64,000 nucleotides of DNA, from the NCBI GenBank assembly GCA_031258965.1, contig JAIRMC010000015.1, forward strand, positions 1 to 64,000. The letters run 5' to 3'. Under the pieces are notes generated by a model that was not told the origin of the DNA, ran no database searches, and was given only the letters and a program-made list of their open reading frames with translations. Within the stretch, counting starts at the first letter, position 1, and the number at the start of each line of letters is the position of its first letter. The translations under genes and the position numbers were made by a program. This stretch comes from Azoarcus sp. (GTDB lineage: Bacteria; Pseudomonadota; Gammaproteobacteria; Burkholderiales; Rhodocyclaceae). Positions 10,281 to 20,113 of this stretch are shown here, piece by piece.

Positions 10281-11882
10281 CTACAAAAAAGCCCGCGCCT
10301 CTTCCAAGCTCGTGATGCCGTCGAGCACCTTTTCGCGCGCGTCGTCGGCAAGCCGCCAATAATCCCGCGCCGTCGCGGCGATGACCCGCTCGTCCGCCCC
10401 GGCGGAAATCGCGGCGGCAACCTCCGCATCCACCCACAGCGCCTCGTACAACCCGATCCGCCCCCGGTAGCCGGAACCCAGGCAACGCGGACAGCCCGCC
10501 GGTTCCCAGAGCGTCAAGGCGGCCCGCTCTTCCCCCTCGCCGAACAGAAGCCGCCGCTCATCCTCCGTGCCTTCGCGTTCGCGGCGGCAGTGCGGGCAAA
10601 GCATGCGCACGAGCCGTTGCGCGAGCATGCCGCGCAGGGTAGCCCCAAGCATGAAACGCTCGCAGCCGATGTCGACCAGCCGCGTGACCGCACCGGGCGC
10701 GCTGTTGGTATGCAGGGTGGAAAGCACCATGTGGCCGGTCGTGGCCGCCTTTAGCGCCACGTCGGCGGTGTCGAGGTCGCGGATCTCGCCCACGAGGATC
10801 ACGTCTGGGTCATGGCGCAAAAAAGCGCGCAAAGCACCGGCAAAGCCGACCTTGGCATTGACCTGCACCTGCGAGACGCCGGGGATGACCTGCTCGATCG
10901 GATCTTCGGCGGTGAGAATGTTGAGGCCGTCCGCGTCGAACTCGCGCAGCGCGCAATAAAGCGTCGTGCTCTTGCCGCTGCCGGTGGGGCCGGTGACGAG
11001 CACGATGCCGTGCGGATGGGCCAGAGCCTCGCGCAGCCGCGCGATCATGGCGGCGGGCAGGCCCAGCGCGTCGAGCTTTTGGCGGTCGGGGTCGCTTTTC
11101 ATCACCCGCAGGGTCAGCCGCTCGCCGAACTTCACCGGGGCAGAGGCCACGCGCATCTCCACGGCCCCGCCTTCCGCGGCCTGGTAGATCAGGCTGCCGT
11201 CCTGCGGTGCGCGCGCTTCGGCGATGTCCATGCCGGAGAGCACTTTCACCCGCGAAATCAGCCCTTCGCCCAGCGCCTTGGCGAGCGGCGCACCGATGAC
11301 TTCCAGCCTGCCGTCTACCCGCAGCCGCAGCCGCGCGCCGTTTTCGACCGCCTCGATATGGATGTCGGAAGCGCGGCGCAAAAACGCCTCGCGCACGATG
11401 CGTTCGAACAACCCGACCGGGTCTTCGGCCTCCCCGCTGGCGCTGGCCTCCTTGCCGCGCAGGCGCAGGAGCAGGGAAGCCAATCCTTCCGGCTCGGCAA
11501 TCGCCAGCGGCAGCGCGCCAACCACCCGGCGCGCGGTTTCCACCCCCAGCGCGTCGTCGGGGTTCGATACCACGATGTGGGGCGCACCCGACGGGTTGCG
11601 CAACACCGCTATCGGATGGCGCTTCAGGAGCGTGACGGGGAGTTTGGCGAGCAGGACTTCATCCGCTGGCCAGCGCGCCAGGTGCGCGTAAGGCAGCCCC
11701 CGTATTTCGGCGAGCGCCAGATAAAACGCGGTCTGCGGCAGCGCGCATTCGGTGGCGAGGGTCTCCATCAGACTCGCCCGCCGCGCGCGCGCTACCGGGC
11801 GCAGCCGCGCCAACTGTTCGTTGTCGAACAGCCCGGCCTGCAAACCGGCCTGGATCAGCGTGGCCTCGCTCAGCTCGCTCAC
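10281..11882 (-). CDS. PilB/GspE-type secretion ATPase
   Basis: GPTGSGKSTTLYCAL Walker A, ILTAEDPIEQVIPGVSQVQVN, GEIRDLDTA, CPHC...CPRC tetracysteine motif; GTG start at 11882 chosen. Confidence 0.92.
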   Translation of the reverse strand: MSELSEATLIQAGLQAGLFDNEQLARLRPVARARRASLMETLATECALPQTAFYLALAEIRGLPYAHLARWPADEVLLAKLPVTLLKRHPIAVLRNPSGAPHIVVSNPDDALGVETARRVVGALPLAIAEPEGLASLLLRLRGKEASASGEAEDPVGLFERIVREAFLRRASDIHIEAVENGARLRLRVDGRLEVIGAPLAKALGEGLISRVKVLSGMDIAEARAPQDGSLIYQAAEGGAVEMRVASAPVKFGERLTLRVMKSDPDRQKLDALGLPAAMIARLREALAHPHGIVLVTGPTGSGKSTTLYCALREFDADGLNILTAEDPIEQVIPGVSQVQVNAKVGFAGALRAFLRHDPDVILVGEIRDLDTADVALKAATTGHMVLSTLHTNSAPGAVTRLVDIGCERFMLGATLRGMLAQRLVRMLCPHCRREREGTEDERRLLFGEGEERAALTLWEPAGCPRCLGSGYRGRIGLYEALWVDAEVAAAISAGADERVIAATARDYWRLADDAREKVLDGITSLEEARAFL

Positions 11883-11889
11883 GGTTCGC

Positions 11890-13020
11890 TCATGGACGCC
11901 CGCCCGCCCGCGCCGGTCCGCCCGCCTCGCCGGAGGCATTGCCGCCACCGTTTTTCATCAGCCAATCGAAACCGTCCGGATTGCGCGCGAGCGGGCGCAC
12001 GAGATCGACGCTCACTAGCTTGTCGCGCGCCAATTGCGCCAGCGATTGATCGTAGGTCTGCATGCCGAGGTTTGATCCGGATTCCATCGCCGAATAAAGC
12101 TGCGAGGTGCGGCCCGTGGCGATGAGGTTCGCCACCGCCGTGGTGCCGCGCAGGATTTCCACCGCGGGCGCGCGCCCCCGCTGGCCGGCGCGCGGCAAAA
12201 GCTGCTGCGCCACCACCGCCTTCATGACGAGCGACAGCCGATGCCGCGCCAGATCCTGCTCGTCGCCGGGAAACGCGCCGACGAAGCGTTCCGTCGCGCC
12301 CACCGCGTCGCCCGTGTGCAGGGTGGAAAACACGAGGTGCCCAGTCTCGGCGGCGGTCAGCGCCGCGCGCATGGTTTCGGTATCGCGCATTTCACCCACC
12401 AGGATCACGTCCGGATCTTCGCGCATGGCCGCGCGCACCGCGAGCGCGAAATTCGGCGTGTCCGTCCCCAGCTCTCGGTGGCTGACGAGGCTTTGCAGGG
12501 ATTTGTGCACGAACTCCACCGGGTCTTCGATGGTGAGGATGTGCCGCGCCATGTGGGTGTTGATTTCGTTGATCAGGGTGGCGAGCGTCGTGCTCTTGCC
12601 GCTGCCGGTCACGCCCGTGACGAGAACCAGGCCGGAAGGCAAATAGGCAAGCTCCTTCAGCCCCGGCGGCAGCATCAGCTCCGCCAGGCTGGCGAAGCGA
12701 TCCGGCAGATGCCGCGCCACCAGCGCGGGCATGCCCAGCGAGCGGAAAAAATTGATGCGAAAGCGAAAGCCCCCCGGCGAGGTATGGCCCAAGTCGGCAC
12801 TGCCAGTTTCCACGAACATGGCCTGGCGCGGCGCGTCCAGCAGATGGCCGACGAGGCTGCGCACATCGGCCTCGCTCCAATGCCGGTTGTCGCAGATGCG
12901 CAGTTCGCCGTGTGTGCGCCAGTGCGCGCGGCGACCCACGCTCATGTGCAGGTCGGAAGCGCCTTCGATAGGCAGTTGCTCCAGCAGCAGGCGAAAGGCT
13001 TCCACCGGCGGCAAGCCCAT
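11890..13020 (-). CDS. PilT-family ATPase
   Basis: TGVTGSGKSTTLATLINEIN, ILTIEDPVEFVHKS, GEMRDTETMRAALTAAETGHLVFSTLHT; PilT-type architecture. Confidence 0.9.
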   Translation of the reverse strand: MGLPPVEAFRLLLEQLPIEGASDLHMSVGRRAHWRTHGELRICDNRHWSEADVRSLVGHLLDAPRQAMFVETGSADLGHTSPGGFRFRINFFRSLGMPALVARHLPDRFASLAELMLPPGLKELAYLPSGLVLVTGVTGSGKSTTLATLINEINTHMARHILTIEDPVEFVHKSLQSLVSHRELGTDTPNFALAVRAAMREDPDVILVGEMRDTETMRAALTAAETGHLVFSTLHTGDAVGATERFVGAFPGDEQDLARHRLSLVMKAVVAQQLLPRAGQRGRAPAVEILRGTTAVANLIATGRTSQLYSAMESGSNLGMQTYDQSLAQLARDKLVSVDLVRPLARNPDGFDWLMKNGGGNASGEAGGPARAGGRP

Positions 13021-13066
13021 TGTGGAGATGCCGCCGCTTAGCGGAACGGGCGGCGACACAGTTTCT

Positions 13067-13786
13067 TCAGATGGCAAGGTGCATCTCCACTTCCAGCCAT
13101 TGCCTGGGAGCTTCGGCCATGCTGAAAACGCTTTGGCTGCTTTGACGGTTGCGGGTCTTGTCCACTTTGACAGAAATATCGCTCCACACCGGCGCGGCAA
13201 CGCGGGACAACGACGACAGCCCGCCAAGGAACTGCATTAGCCCCCGGTAACTGGCGCGCGCCTTCAGCCGCAACAGCGGGCGCTTGTAGGGGGAACTCTC
13301 GGCTGCCTTCTTCAACAGTTCCGGCGTCGGCGGCAGATCGCGGTCGCCGGGCTTCGCGTGGATGTGCTCCAGCAGGGTCACTTCCATGTCGCCGCGCTCG
13401 GCCAGGCGGGCAAGCTCGGACTTCAATGCCTGGAGGGTTTCAAGATCGTCGAACGGCACGAAGCGCGTCAGCAGCCGCTCCCGCTCCGCTTCCAGCGTGT
13501 CGAGTGTTTCCCGCACCTTTTCAAGCTCCCGGTGCGTTACCCGTACATCCAGGCCGTCCAGGTTGAAGCTCTTGAGCGCGGCGTCGCCCTTGGCCGATGT
13601 GCGCTTGCGCACGGTCTGCTTTTGTTCCTTGTAAATCAGATCGCCCAGCTTCTTGTGGCTTGGCTGCCAGAGCAGCAGCCCGTAACAGAACGCGATCAGA
13701 AAACACGCCGTGGCCACCGCCTGATGGCGCTCGGCGGGCGAGAAAGCCGCCCACTTTCCCGTGATCCGGCGGAACAGATTCTTCAT
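13067..13786 (-). CDS. PilO/GspM-like inner-membrane assembly protein
   Basis: Short cytoplasmic tail, one TM (VATACFLIAFCYGLLLW), coiled-coil, alpha/beta C-terminus; gene position. Confidence 0.6.
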   Translation of the reverse strand: MKNLFRRITGKWAAFSPAERHQAVATACFLIAFCYGLLLWQPSHKKLGDLIYKEQKQTVRKRTSAKGDAALKSFNLDGLDVRVTHRELEKVRETLDTLEAERERLLTRFVPFDDLETLQALKSELARLAERGDMEVTLLEHIHAKPGDRDLPPTPELLKKAAESSPYKRPLLRLKARASYRGLMQFLGGLSSLSRVAAPVWSDISVKVDKTRNRQSSQSVFSMAEAPRQWLEVEMHLAI

Positions 13787-15811
13787 CTATTTACCCTCCG
13801 CCGGGGCCGCAGCTTCCGGCGCGGCGGCGTCCTTCGGCGCGGCGACCGCTTTTGGCCGGGTCTGCTCCGACGCGGCGGGCGCGCCCTCATCCAGCCCGAG
13901 TTCATCCGCCTGCGCGCGCGGCACCAGCCAGAAAGACACAAAATACCCCGACCTGCCCTCCCGCCCCGTGCCCGCGCGGACATCCGTCTGCGCCACCGAA
14001 TACCCCAGCCCGACGGCGGCCAGCACCTCATGCACCCGCAGGGCGAAAGCCTGGGCGCTGCTGTCGTTGTCCGTCCAGCCGATCACCATCACATCCTCCA
14101 CATTGCCGCTTGCCCGGCTGTTGCGCACCACCTCCAGCACCAGATCGTCGCTGATGCTGGCGGCCAGCGCGTTCAGCAGCCGCGGCAGCCTGTCCGTCAT
14201 GCTCTCCACCGTTTGCAGGCGCTCGATTTCAGGCAGAAGCTGGGCCACCTTCTTGCGCGCGGCCTCCAGTTCCACGCGCTCCTGCCGGGCCGCCAGCGCC
14301 GCGCGCGCCTCCACCTGCGACATGTTTTTCTGGCGCTGCATCTCCAGTTCCGCCATGGCAAAGCGCATCTGGATAGCCTTGATCTCCGCGCGCTGGCGCA
14401 TCTCCAGCCCCACGCAGGCCCCCACCACCAGCAGCGGCACCAGCAGATGCCAGAAGCCCGCCCGCCGCCACAGCGGCTTTGGCGGCTCGCCAAAGCGGAT
14501 GAGCGGCAGCGGGTCGACGCGCGCCCGGTACTGCGCGGCCATATATTCCAGCAGACCGCGCCGCGCCGCCTGCGCGTCCCGCAGCGGCACCGCCTGCCCC
14601 CACTGGCGGCTGAAATCCTCCAGCAGCGCCTTCATCGCCACCTCGTCGCCGGGCGCGGAGCAGACCACCTCCAGTGCGCCCACGCCGCTCGCGCGCCAGT
14701 CCACAACCAGCCGCAGCAGCCAGTCCACCGCCAGCGCCCGCTCCATGCGCCCTTCCACGCGCGCGGACACCACCCGGCCCCGGTGGCGCAGCACCGCCGC
14801 CACATCCTCCGCGTGGATTTCCAGCGCGATGCGGCTGTACTTGCGCGTGTCCGTCCAGCCTTCTTCCTCCACGGCGGCGCGCGGCGCGCGGTGCACGGCG
14901 TCCCCGGTCGCCTCGCTCATGCTCCAGGCCAGCGGTAGCCCCCCCAGCAGCTTCAGACGGCGACGGCGGCACGCGGTCTGGAAGCGGCTCCACAACCCCA
15001 GGCCGCTGGCCGAAGCCAGCCACACCGGCGGCTCGCCCGGCTCCGCGGCATAGCCCGTCCAGCCGCAGGCAAGCGAGGATTCCAGCGTCTGCAAGATCTC
15101 CTGCAAGCGCAGCGCCGCCTGCAAGTCCTCCTTGCCGATCAGCCCGAGGTCGCAGGCCATTTGCCCGAAATAGACGGGCACGTTGGACTGCTCGCGCCGC
15201 AGCGCCAGTTCCAGCACGATGCGTTCGCGCTCCTGCGGGCCGATCAGCCCGCGCGCGGCGAGCACCGCGCCGATTGTCCATAAGGCACCCGCCTCCGATA
15301 CCGCAGGCTCCATCTCCGCGCGCACGAGTTCCCGCATTTGCAGGAAGGGGCGCGGCTTTTCCGGGTTCAGGGGCAGGTCTACCCGCGCGGGCACGATGAA
15401 GCGCGCCGCCAGATACGCACGACGGGGCGGCCTGGCCCCGATGGCCTTGAGGCGCGCGAGCACCTCGTCGAGCGCGAGCGTGAAATCGGCCAGGCGGGAG
15501 GAAACCTCCTCCGAAAAGCGCCAGCCCCCGCCCTGCCGCCAAGCGACCGTGGCGCTCAGCCCCTCCACGTCCCAGACGAGCAGCAGCAGCCTGGGCGAAA
15601 GCGCCTGTTGCGCCCACGCCAGCCAGGCGCGCCAGCCGACGGCAGCAGCGACATGGCCGCCGCCTTCCGGCTGCGTGCCGAACGCGGCGCGCCCGTCCAC
15701 ATTCGGCAGAGGGAGCACCCGTGCCGGGCCGACGCTGCCGATTTTCGGCTCCACCGCGCTCCAACGCGGACTGCGGATTTTTGCCAGAATCTTGCCGCCG
15801 GTTGCACGCAT
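13787..15811 (-). CDS. PilM/PilN- or GspL-like assembly protein (674 aa)
   Basis: Long cytoplasmic region, single TM (HLLVPLLVVGACVGLEM), coiled-coil and PilN-like periplasmic domain; start overlaps the upstream prepilin stop. Confidence 0.6.
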   Translation of the reverse strand: MRATGGKILAKIRSPRWSAVEPKIGSVGPARVLPLPNVDGRAAFGTQPEGGGHVAAAVGWRAWLAWAQQALSPRLLLLVWDVEGLSATVAWRQGGGWRFSEEVSSRLADFTLALDEVLARLKAIGARPPRRAYLAARFIVPARVDLPLNPEKPRPFLQMRELVRAEMEPAVSEAGALWTIGAVLAARGLIGPQERERIVLELALRREQSNVPVYFGQMACDLGLIGKEDLQAALRLQEILQTLESSLACGWTGYAAEPGEPPVWLASASGLGLWSRFQTACRRRRLKLLGGLPLAWSMSEATGDAVHRAPRAAVEEEGWTDTRKYSRIALEIHAEDVAAVLRHRGRVVSARVEGRMERALAVDWLLRLVVDWRASGVGALEVVCSAPGDEVAMKALLEDFSRQWGQAVPLRDAQAARRGLLEYMAAQYRARVDPLPLIRFGEPPKPLWRRAGFWHLLVPLLVVGACVGLEMRQRAEIKAIQMRFAMAELEMQRQKNMSQVEARAALAARQERVELEAARKKVAQLLPEIERLQTVESMTDRLPRLLNALAASISDDLVLEVVRNSRASGNVEDVMVIGWTDNDSSAQAFALRVHEVLAAVGLGYSVAQTDVRAGTGREGRSGYFVSFWLVPRAQADELGLDEGAPAASEQTRPKAVAAPKDAAAPEAAAPAEGK

Positions 15812-16911
15812 CAGGGGGTTTCCTCGTCACCAGTTTCGCTGCCGCCGCCGGTCCCGGCGTCGGGCGTAGTGGGCGCTACAGTCGTCGTCAGGTGATGAAT
15901 ATCCCGGACGATCTCCGGCGGGGTCACGCCGGGATAAAAATCGACCGTAAACGTTATGGCGGTTTTCCCGTCATCCGTAACGGACAACGGCTTTCCGTCA
16001 TTGGTCAGCACCAGCAGATGGCGGCCCAGCGGGATGGCGCATGTCGCCGACGCAAAATGCAGTTCGCACTCAGCCTCCTGCGCCATGTCGTCGACGCAAC
16101 TGCTGCCTGCGGTGTTCAACTGCCGCCATTGCCCGCCCCCCCCGGTATTCTCGAAAACCAGCAGGGCGGCACCGAGCTTACTGAAATCGGCAGGATCGGG
16201 ATTACCGTCACTGTCACTGACTGCAACCATGTTCCGCAGCTTTACCCGCAGGTCGACGGGGTCTACGCGCCAGTCCGCTTCGCTGATTTCCAGCGTCTGG
16301 TCTGCCTCCGCCAGCGCCAGTGCATCGGCAATACCTGCGTCCAAAGGCGGACTCTCCGCATTGTCCGCGCCAAGGCTTGTGATGGTCATGGCTATTGTAG
16401 GATCTGTACCGTCCGCGACGATCCAGCCGAAATTCTCCGTATCGCCCCCCTGCCCCATGTTGCCCCAACCGTCGCGGAATGCCCCGCCGTGCGCCACGCT
16501 GGCAAGGTAGTTGCCGCGATGGCCCTTGATGAGCGGGTTTTTCTCCAGCTTTGTCGAGGTTCCGGTTTGCTTGCAGTCATCACCAACCGTGCTGGAATGC
16601 TCCGGCACCACAGCGCCCTGTTCGACGTGCCCGGCAAGGCTGACAAGCTCCCGGATGCTCGTTGGCAACCTTCCGTTGTCCGCCACAAAGCCGGAGAGCC
16701 GCATCTGGCCGCCGTAGGCCGGGGCTTCCACGCCGAGGATGGCGCGGCGCAGGAGGGTGAGGCGGTTATGGGTGTCCTCGATGCGCACCTGCGCGCGGTT
16801 TTCGCCCAGCAGCCCGAAAGCCGCCACGGCAACGGCGGAGAGAATCGCCACCACCACCAGCAGTTCGACCAGCGTAAAACCGGCCCTGCGCGCGACAAAC
16901 CGGAGCGGCAT
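15811..16911 (-). CDS. Large prepilin-like protein
   Basis: ARRAGFTLVELLVVVAILSAVAVAAFGLL class III signal/N-methylation motif; about 366 aa. Confidence 0.85.
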   Translation of the reverse strand: MPLRFVARRAGFTLVELLVVVAILSAVAVAAFGLLGENRAQVRIEDTHNRLTLLRRAILGVEAPAYGGQMRLSGFVADNGRLPTSIRELVSLAGHVEQGAVVPEHSSTVGDDCKQTGTSTKLEKNPLIKGHRGNYLASVAHGGAFRDGWGNMGQGGDTENFGWIVADGTDPTIAMTITSLGADNAESPPLDAGIADALALAEADQTLEISEADWRVDPVDLRVKLRNMVAVSDSDGNPDPADFSKLGAALLVFENTGGGGQWRQLNTAGSSCVDDMAQEAECELHFASATCAIPLGRHLLVLTNDGKPLSVTDDGKTAITFTVDFYPGVTPPEIVRDIHHLTTTVAPTTPDAGTGGGSETGDEETP

Positions 16912-16945
16912 ACTGTGTTACCCGTTACCCCTTGCCCGTTGCCTG

Positions 16946-17461
16946 TTACTCGTCGAACGCGGTAATCACCAGCGCCGGGCCGTAGCGGTTGTTGTAGACG
17001 TGGAAGGCATAAAAAACGCGCTCGTCGCCCGCCTTCAGATCCTTGGCAATCCTTGCCGCCGCCCCGTCTTCCACATAAGCGGCCAGCGGTTTGTCGCCGC
17101 CATAATCCAGCGCCACGCGCTGGCTGACCTTGAGTTCGGCGGTCACGCCGATCAGGCCCATGACCTTCTTCAGATAGTCCGCCTTCTGCGGCGCGGGCAG
17201 TTGCGCAAGGCGGGCGGTGAAGCGCACCGGGCGCGGCTCGAAGATGGTGCGGGAGCCATCCGTCGTGCGCATCCCCGGCACGGCCTGCGCCAGATCGAGC
17301 GCGGCGTAGGTTGCGCGCGGATCGCCTTCGACCGTGAGCGCGGTGCTCACAGGTCTGGCGGTGGCCGCGGCGTCCGCCGCCTGCGCCGCGCCCGCGCCAA
17401 GGCAAAGGACGGACAGGATGAAAGCGGCGCGGAAGCGGAAAAGGGCGTGTCTGAATGGCAT
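16946..17461 (-). CDS. Secreted protein of unknown function in the prepilin operon
   Basis: Signal peptide-like N-terminus (AAFILSVLCLGAGAAQA); no recognised domain. Confidence 0.65.
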   Translation of the reverse strand: MPFRHALFRFRAAFILSVLCLGAGAAQAADAAATARPVSTALTVEGDPRATYAALDLAQAVPGMRTTDGSRTIFEPRPVRFTARLAQLPAPQKADYLKKVMGLIGVTAELKVSQRVALDYGGDKPLAAYVEDGAAARIAKDLKAGDERVFYAFHVYNNRYGPALVITAFDE

Positions 17462-17493
17462 GGTCGTTATCGTTCCGTCTTGAAAACAGGGGG

Positions 17494-18261
17494 TCAAAGG
17501 CAGATCACCACATCGTCCGCGCCGTCTTTGTCGGCGACGTTCGGCTGGCAGGCATCGGCATCGGTCAATGGGTCGGTATTGTTCGTGCCGCCGTAGCGGC
17601 CATCCGGCCCCCAGTAGACGACGCGGGGCGGATTGGGCAGGAAAAGAAAGGGCCGCGCATGGCGGGCGTAGTTGGTGCTGGCCTCGCCGGACAGGCTGCG
17701 CCACCTGAGGGCACATTCATTACCCGAACACACTGGCGCAAACGCCGGGCCGATGCCGAAGGCGGGAACATTCAGGAGAACATCGCCCGTGCCGGTTTCG
17801 ATGTTTTCCCGCACATCGAGCCAGTGGCGGTTGGCCAACGGCAGATAGGGGCCATTCCAGCCGCGATGCGTGGCGGGGTTCCAGTTTTCCAGAAAGCCAA
17901 GCGGGTGGTTGGTGCACAGTTCGGGGCGCTCAAAGAGGAGCGAGAAATTGGCGGGGGACGCGAACCAGCCGCCACTCGCGCCAGCAGGCAGACTGCCGGA
18001 AAAAACCGCGCCGCTACCGCTGCAATTATCGACATCCGTTCCGCCCGCAGGCTGGAACGGCCCTTCGCCAGGCCAGTAGCCGGTATCGTCATGAAAGCGC
18101 CCGAGGGCCGAGGCCAGCCGTAGCAGTTCCACGCGCGCCAGTTCGTCCTCCACATGGCGGTCGACGCCCGCATAGGCGCTCAGCCCCGCGTAGGCGAGCG
18201 CGGCGAGTATCGAGCAGATGACGAGCAATTCGATCAGCGTAAAGCCGGTGTGGCGGGACAT
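17494..18261 (-). CDS. Prepilin-like protein
   Basis: MSRHTGFTLIELLVICSILAALAYAGLSAY class III signal. Confidence 0.85.
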   Translation of the reverse strand: MSRHTGFTLIELLVICSILAALAYAGLSAYAGVDRHVEDELARVELLRLASALGRFHDDTGYWPGEGPFQPAGGTDVDNCSGSGAVFSGSLPAGASGGWFASPANFSLLFERPELCTNHPLGFLENWNPATHRGWNGPYLPLANRHWLDVRENIETGTGDVLLNVPAFGIGPAFAPVCSGNECALRWRSLSGEASTNYARHARPFLFLPNPPRVVYWGPDGRYGGTNNTDPLTDADACQPNVADKDGADDVVICL

Positions 18262-18399
18262 GGGGAAAGAAAGCCGGTAACGGGAAAGAAAAGCCGGAGC
18301 GAAAAACCGGCGCTCCATCACAGCCGGAGCGCCGGTCGCGGACGGGGTTCCCCGCATGAAAAAGGAAACCCCGTGCAGCATCAGCAGAAACGCGACGGA

Positions 18400-19479
18400 T
18401 TAGGTGTTGCGGAGGTTGTCGAGTTCGCCGAGTTCTTCCTCTCGGGTGTCGCCCGCGCCGTCGACGACAGCCTGGAAGGTGACGCTTTCGTTCGCGACAT
18501 CCACGTTGAACAGCACGATGTAGCCCGGATACTCATGCGTTTCCACATGGCGATAGATGGGCGCAACCGCCAGCCCGGCATAGGCATCACGGCTGATAAG
18601 GCTCACACCGTCGGTAATACCGAAGGCGATCAGGTTGGCACCCGTAGCCGCCCCAACCCGGGCCGGATCAGCATTCCATTTGGCGACATATTTAGCCGGG
18701 CCTATTGCGGGAACTGCCTCAGTCTCATCCCCACTATTTGGCATCCCATCAGGATCGGTAGCTGCAATTGCAGCCGCATTTTCCTCGTGCAGCGAATAAA
18801 CCCCACCGCAACCACCTTTGCCATCCTGCGTCGACTCGGGGTTGTAAATCCTGCTGGGCACAACATCATTGCCTTTCTGCTCAATCAAGTTCCGCAGGTT
18901 GTCGTTGGTGCATCCACCACTTTGGGCAGTGGTATCAAGTCCGCGAACCCCCGTAATTCCAACACTCTTCAACAGATCAAGCTCATCATCGTTGAGTTCT
19001 TCAATCGTGAGCTGCTCCGTAAGGTCGGCACTGACAATCGAAAGCCAACCAGCCTCTCTGCCCGGAACGTCATCCAGCGTATTCGGTATCCCATCTGGGC
19101 CATCTCCAGGTGCAGCCGGCACACTGTCTGGATCAGTCGGATTCGCAAGCAGCGAATCCCACACAGCGGGATACTTGTTACTGTTCAGCTTGGGAAAAGC
19201 AACAAGCGCGCTGGCGATCTGGCCCATGGCGTGCACGTGCGCACCCGCGGCGGCGCGGCGATCGGTATCTTGCAACATCGTGAACGTGGTGCTTGCAACG
19301 GCGGCCAGAATCGCCACCACCACCAGCAGTTCCAGCAGCGTGAAGCCGCCGCTCTTGGCGCGGATTTTTCCGAACTGGCGGCGCAGGCCCCGGCTCTTGA
19401 CGGCGCTGGCGTCGATGGACTGAATCGTGGACTTCAGTTGGTCTTTGCTCATGGCGAGCAGTTTGGACAATACAGACAT
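18400..19479 (-). CDS. Large prepilin-like protein with an unusually long leader
   Basis: GGFTLLELLVVVAILAAVASTTFTML preceded by about 45 hydrophilic residues. Confidence 0.85.
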   Translation of the reverse strand: MSVLSKLLAMSKDQLKSTIQSIDASAVKSRGLRRQFGKIRAKSGGFTLLELLVVVAILAAVASTTFTMLQDTDRRAAAGAHVHAMGQIASALVAFPKLNSNKYPAVWDSLLANPTDPDSVPAAPGDGPDGIPNTLDDVPGREAGWLSIVSADLTEQLTIEELNDDELDLLKSVGITGVRGLDTTAQSGGCTNDNLRNLIEQKGNDVVPSRIYNPESTQDGKGGCGGVYSLHEENAAAIAATDPDGMPNSGDETEAVPAIGPAKYVAKWNADPARVGAATGANLIAFGITDGVSLISRDAYAGLAVAPIYRHVETHEYPGYIVLFNVDVANESVTFQAVVDGAGDTREEELGELDNLRNT

Positions 19480-19548
19480 ATGAGACTCCTTGAGTGAATG
19501 AGTTTGGCGGCTTTGCTTCCCCCCACGGGAACGCCTGGGCCGCGTGCG

Positions 19549-19896
19549 TTACGACCTGTCCGGCTCCTCGCCGGATGTTTGGGCCGCGACCCCACGTCGC
19601 CAGCCGGTTTCCTCATCCGCCGGAGCAAGCCCAACGGTATGTCTTTGCCTGTCACCGCTCGTCGGCAAATAATCCACCACGAACCGGTACTGCTTGCCGC
19701 AATGCAGGATGACCTCCTTCTGCCCGCGCCGCAGTACGCGAATCTCCACCCGTATTTCCGCAAACCCGTCGTGGGCAAAGGCTTCCAGGTAAAGCTCCTT
19801 GAGCCTGGACAACACCTGCCCATTGGACTGGACGGACTTCACGCCCGCCGTCTTCTCCAGGTTGCGCATCAGGGGTTTCACCTCGCTATCATGCAT
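19549..19896 (-). CDS. Hypothetical protein (115 aa) upstream of the prepilin operon
   Basis: Same strand, directly upstream of the operon; no recognised family. Confidence 0.5.
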   Translation of the reverse strand: MHDSEVKPLMRNLEKTAGVKSVQSNGQVLSRLKELYLEAFAHDGFAEIRVEIRVLRRGQKEVILHCGKQYRFVVDYLPTSGDRQRHTVGLAPADEETGWRRGVAAQTSGEEPDRS

Positions 19897-20113
19897 CTAA
19901 CGCGAACGATAATTGCTACTATTTCCAATGTCAACTATCTCCTGTTGATTTTTTTGAAGCGACGCGCGGGCTGCCCGGACTTGCCGCAATGTAGCCCCAG
20001 ATATTTTCCAAAAATCGCGCGCTCGTTCCCGGCGGCCCCGTAACAGGGATAATGCGCGGCTTGCCAGGCGCGCGGGCGAGTCGCCCGGTGAAGATCAAAG
20101 GAGTCATGAAGGT

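Noticed and set aside
16136-16143. C8 (G8 on the coding strand) in the prepilin gene at 15811-16911 as a phase-variation site
   Set aside because: In frame, only 8 nt, and isolated from other tracts; treated as background although it could be checked.
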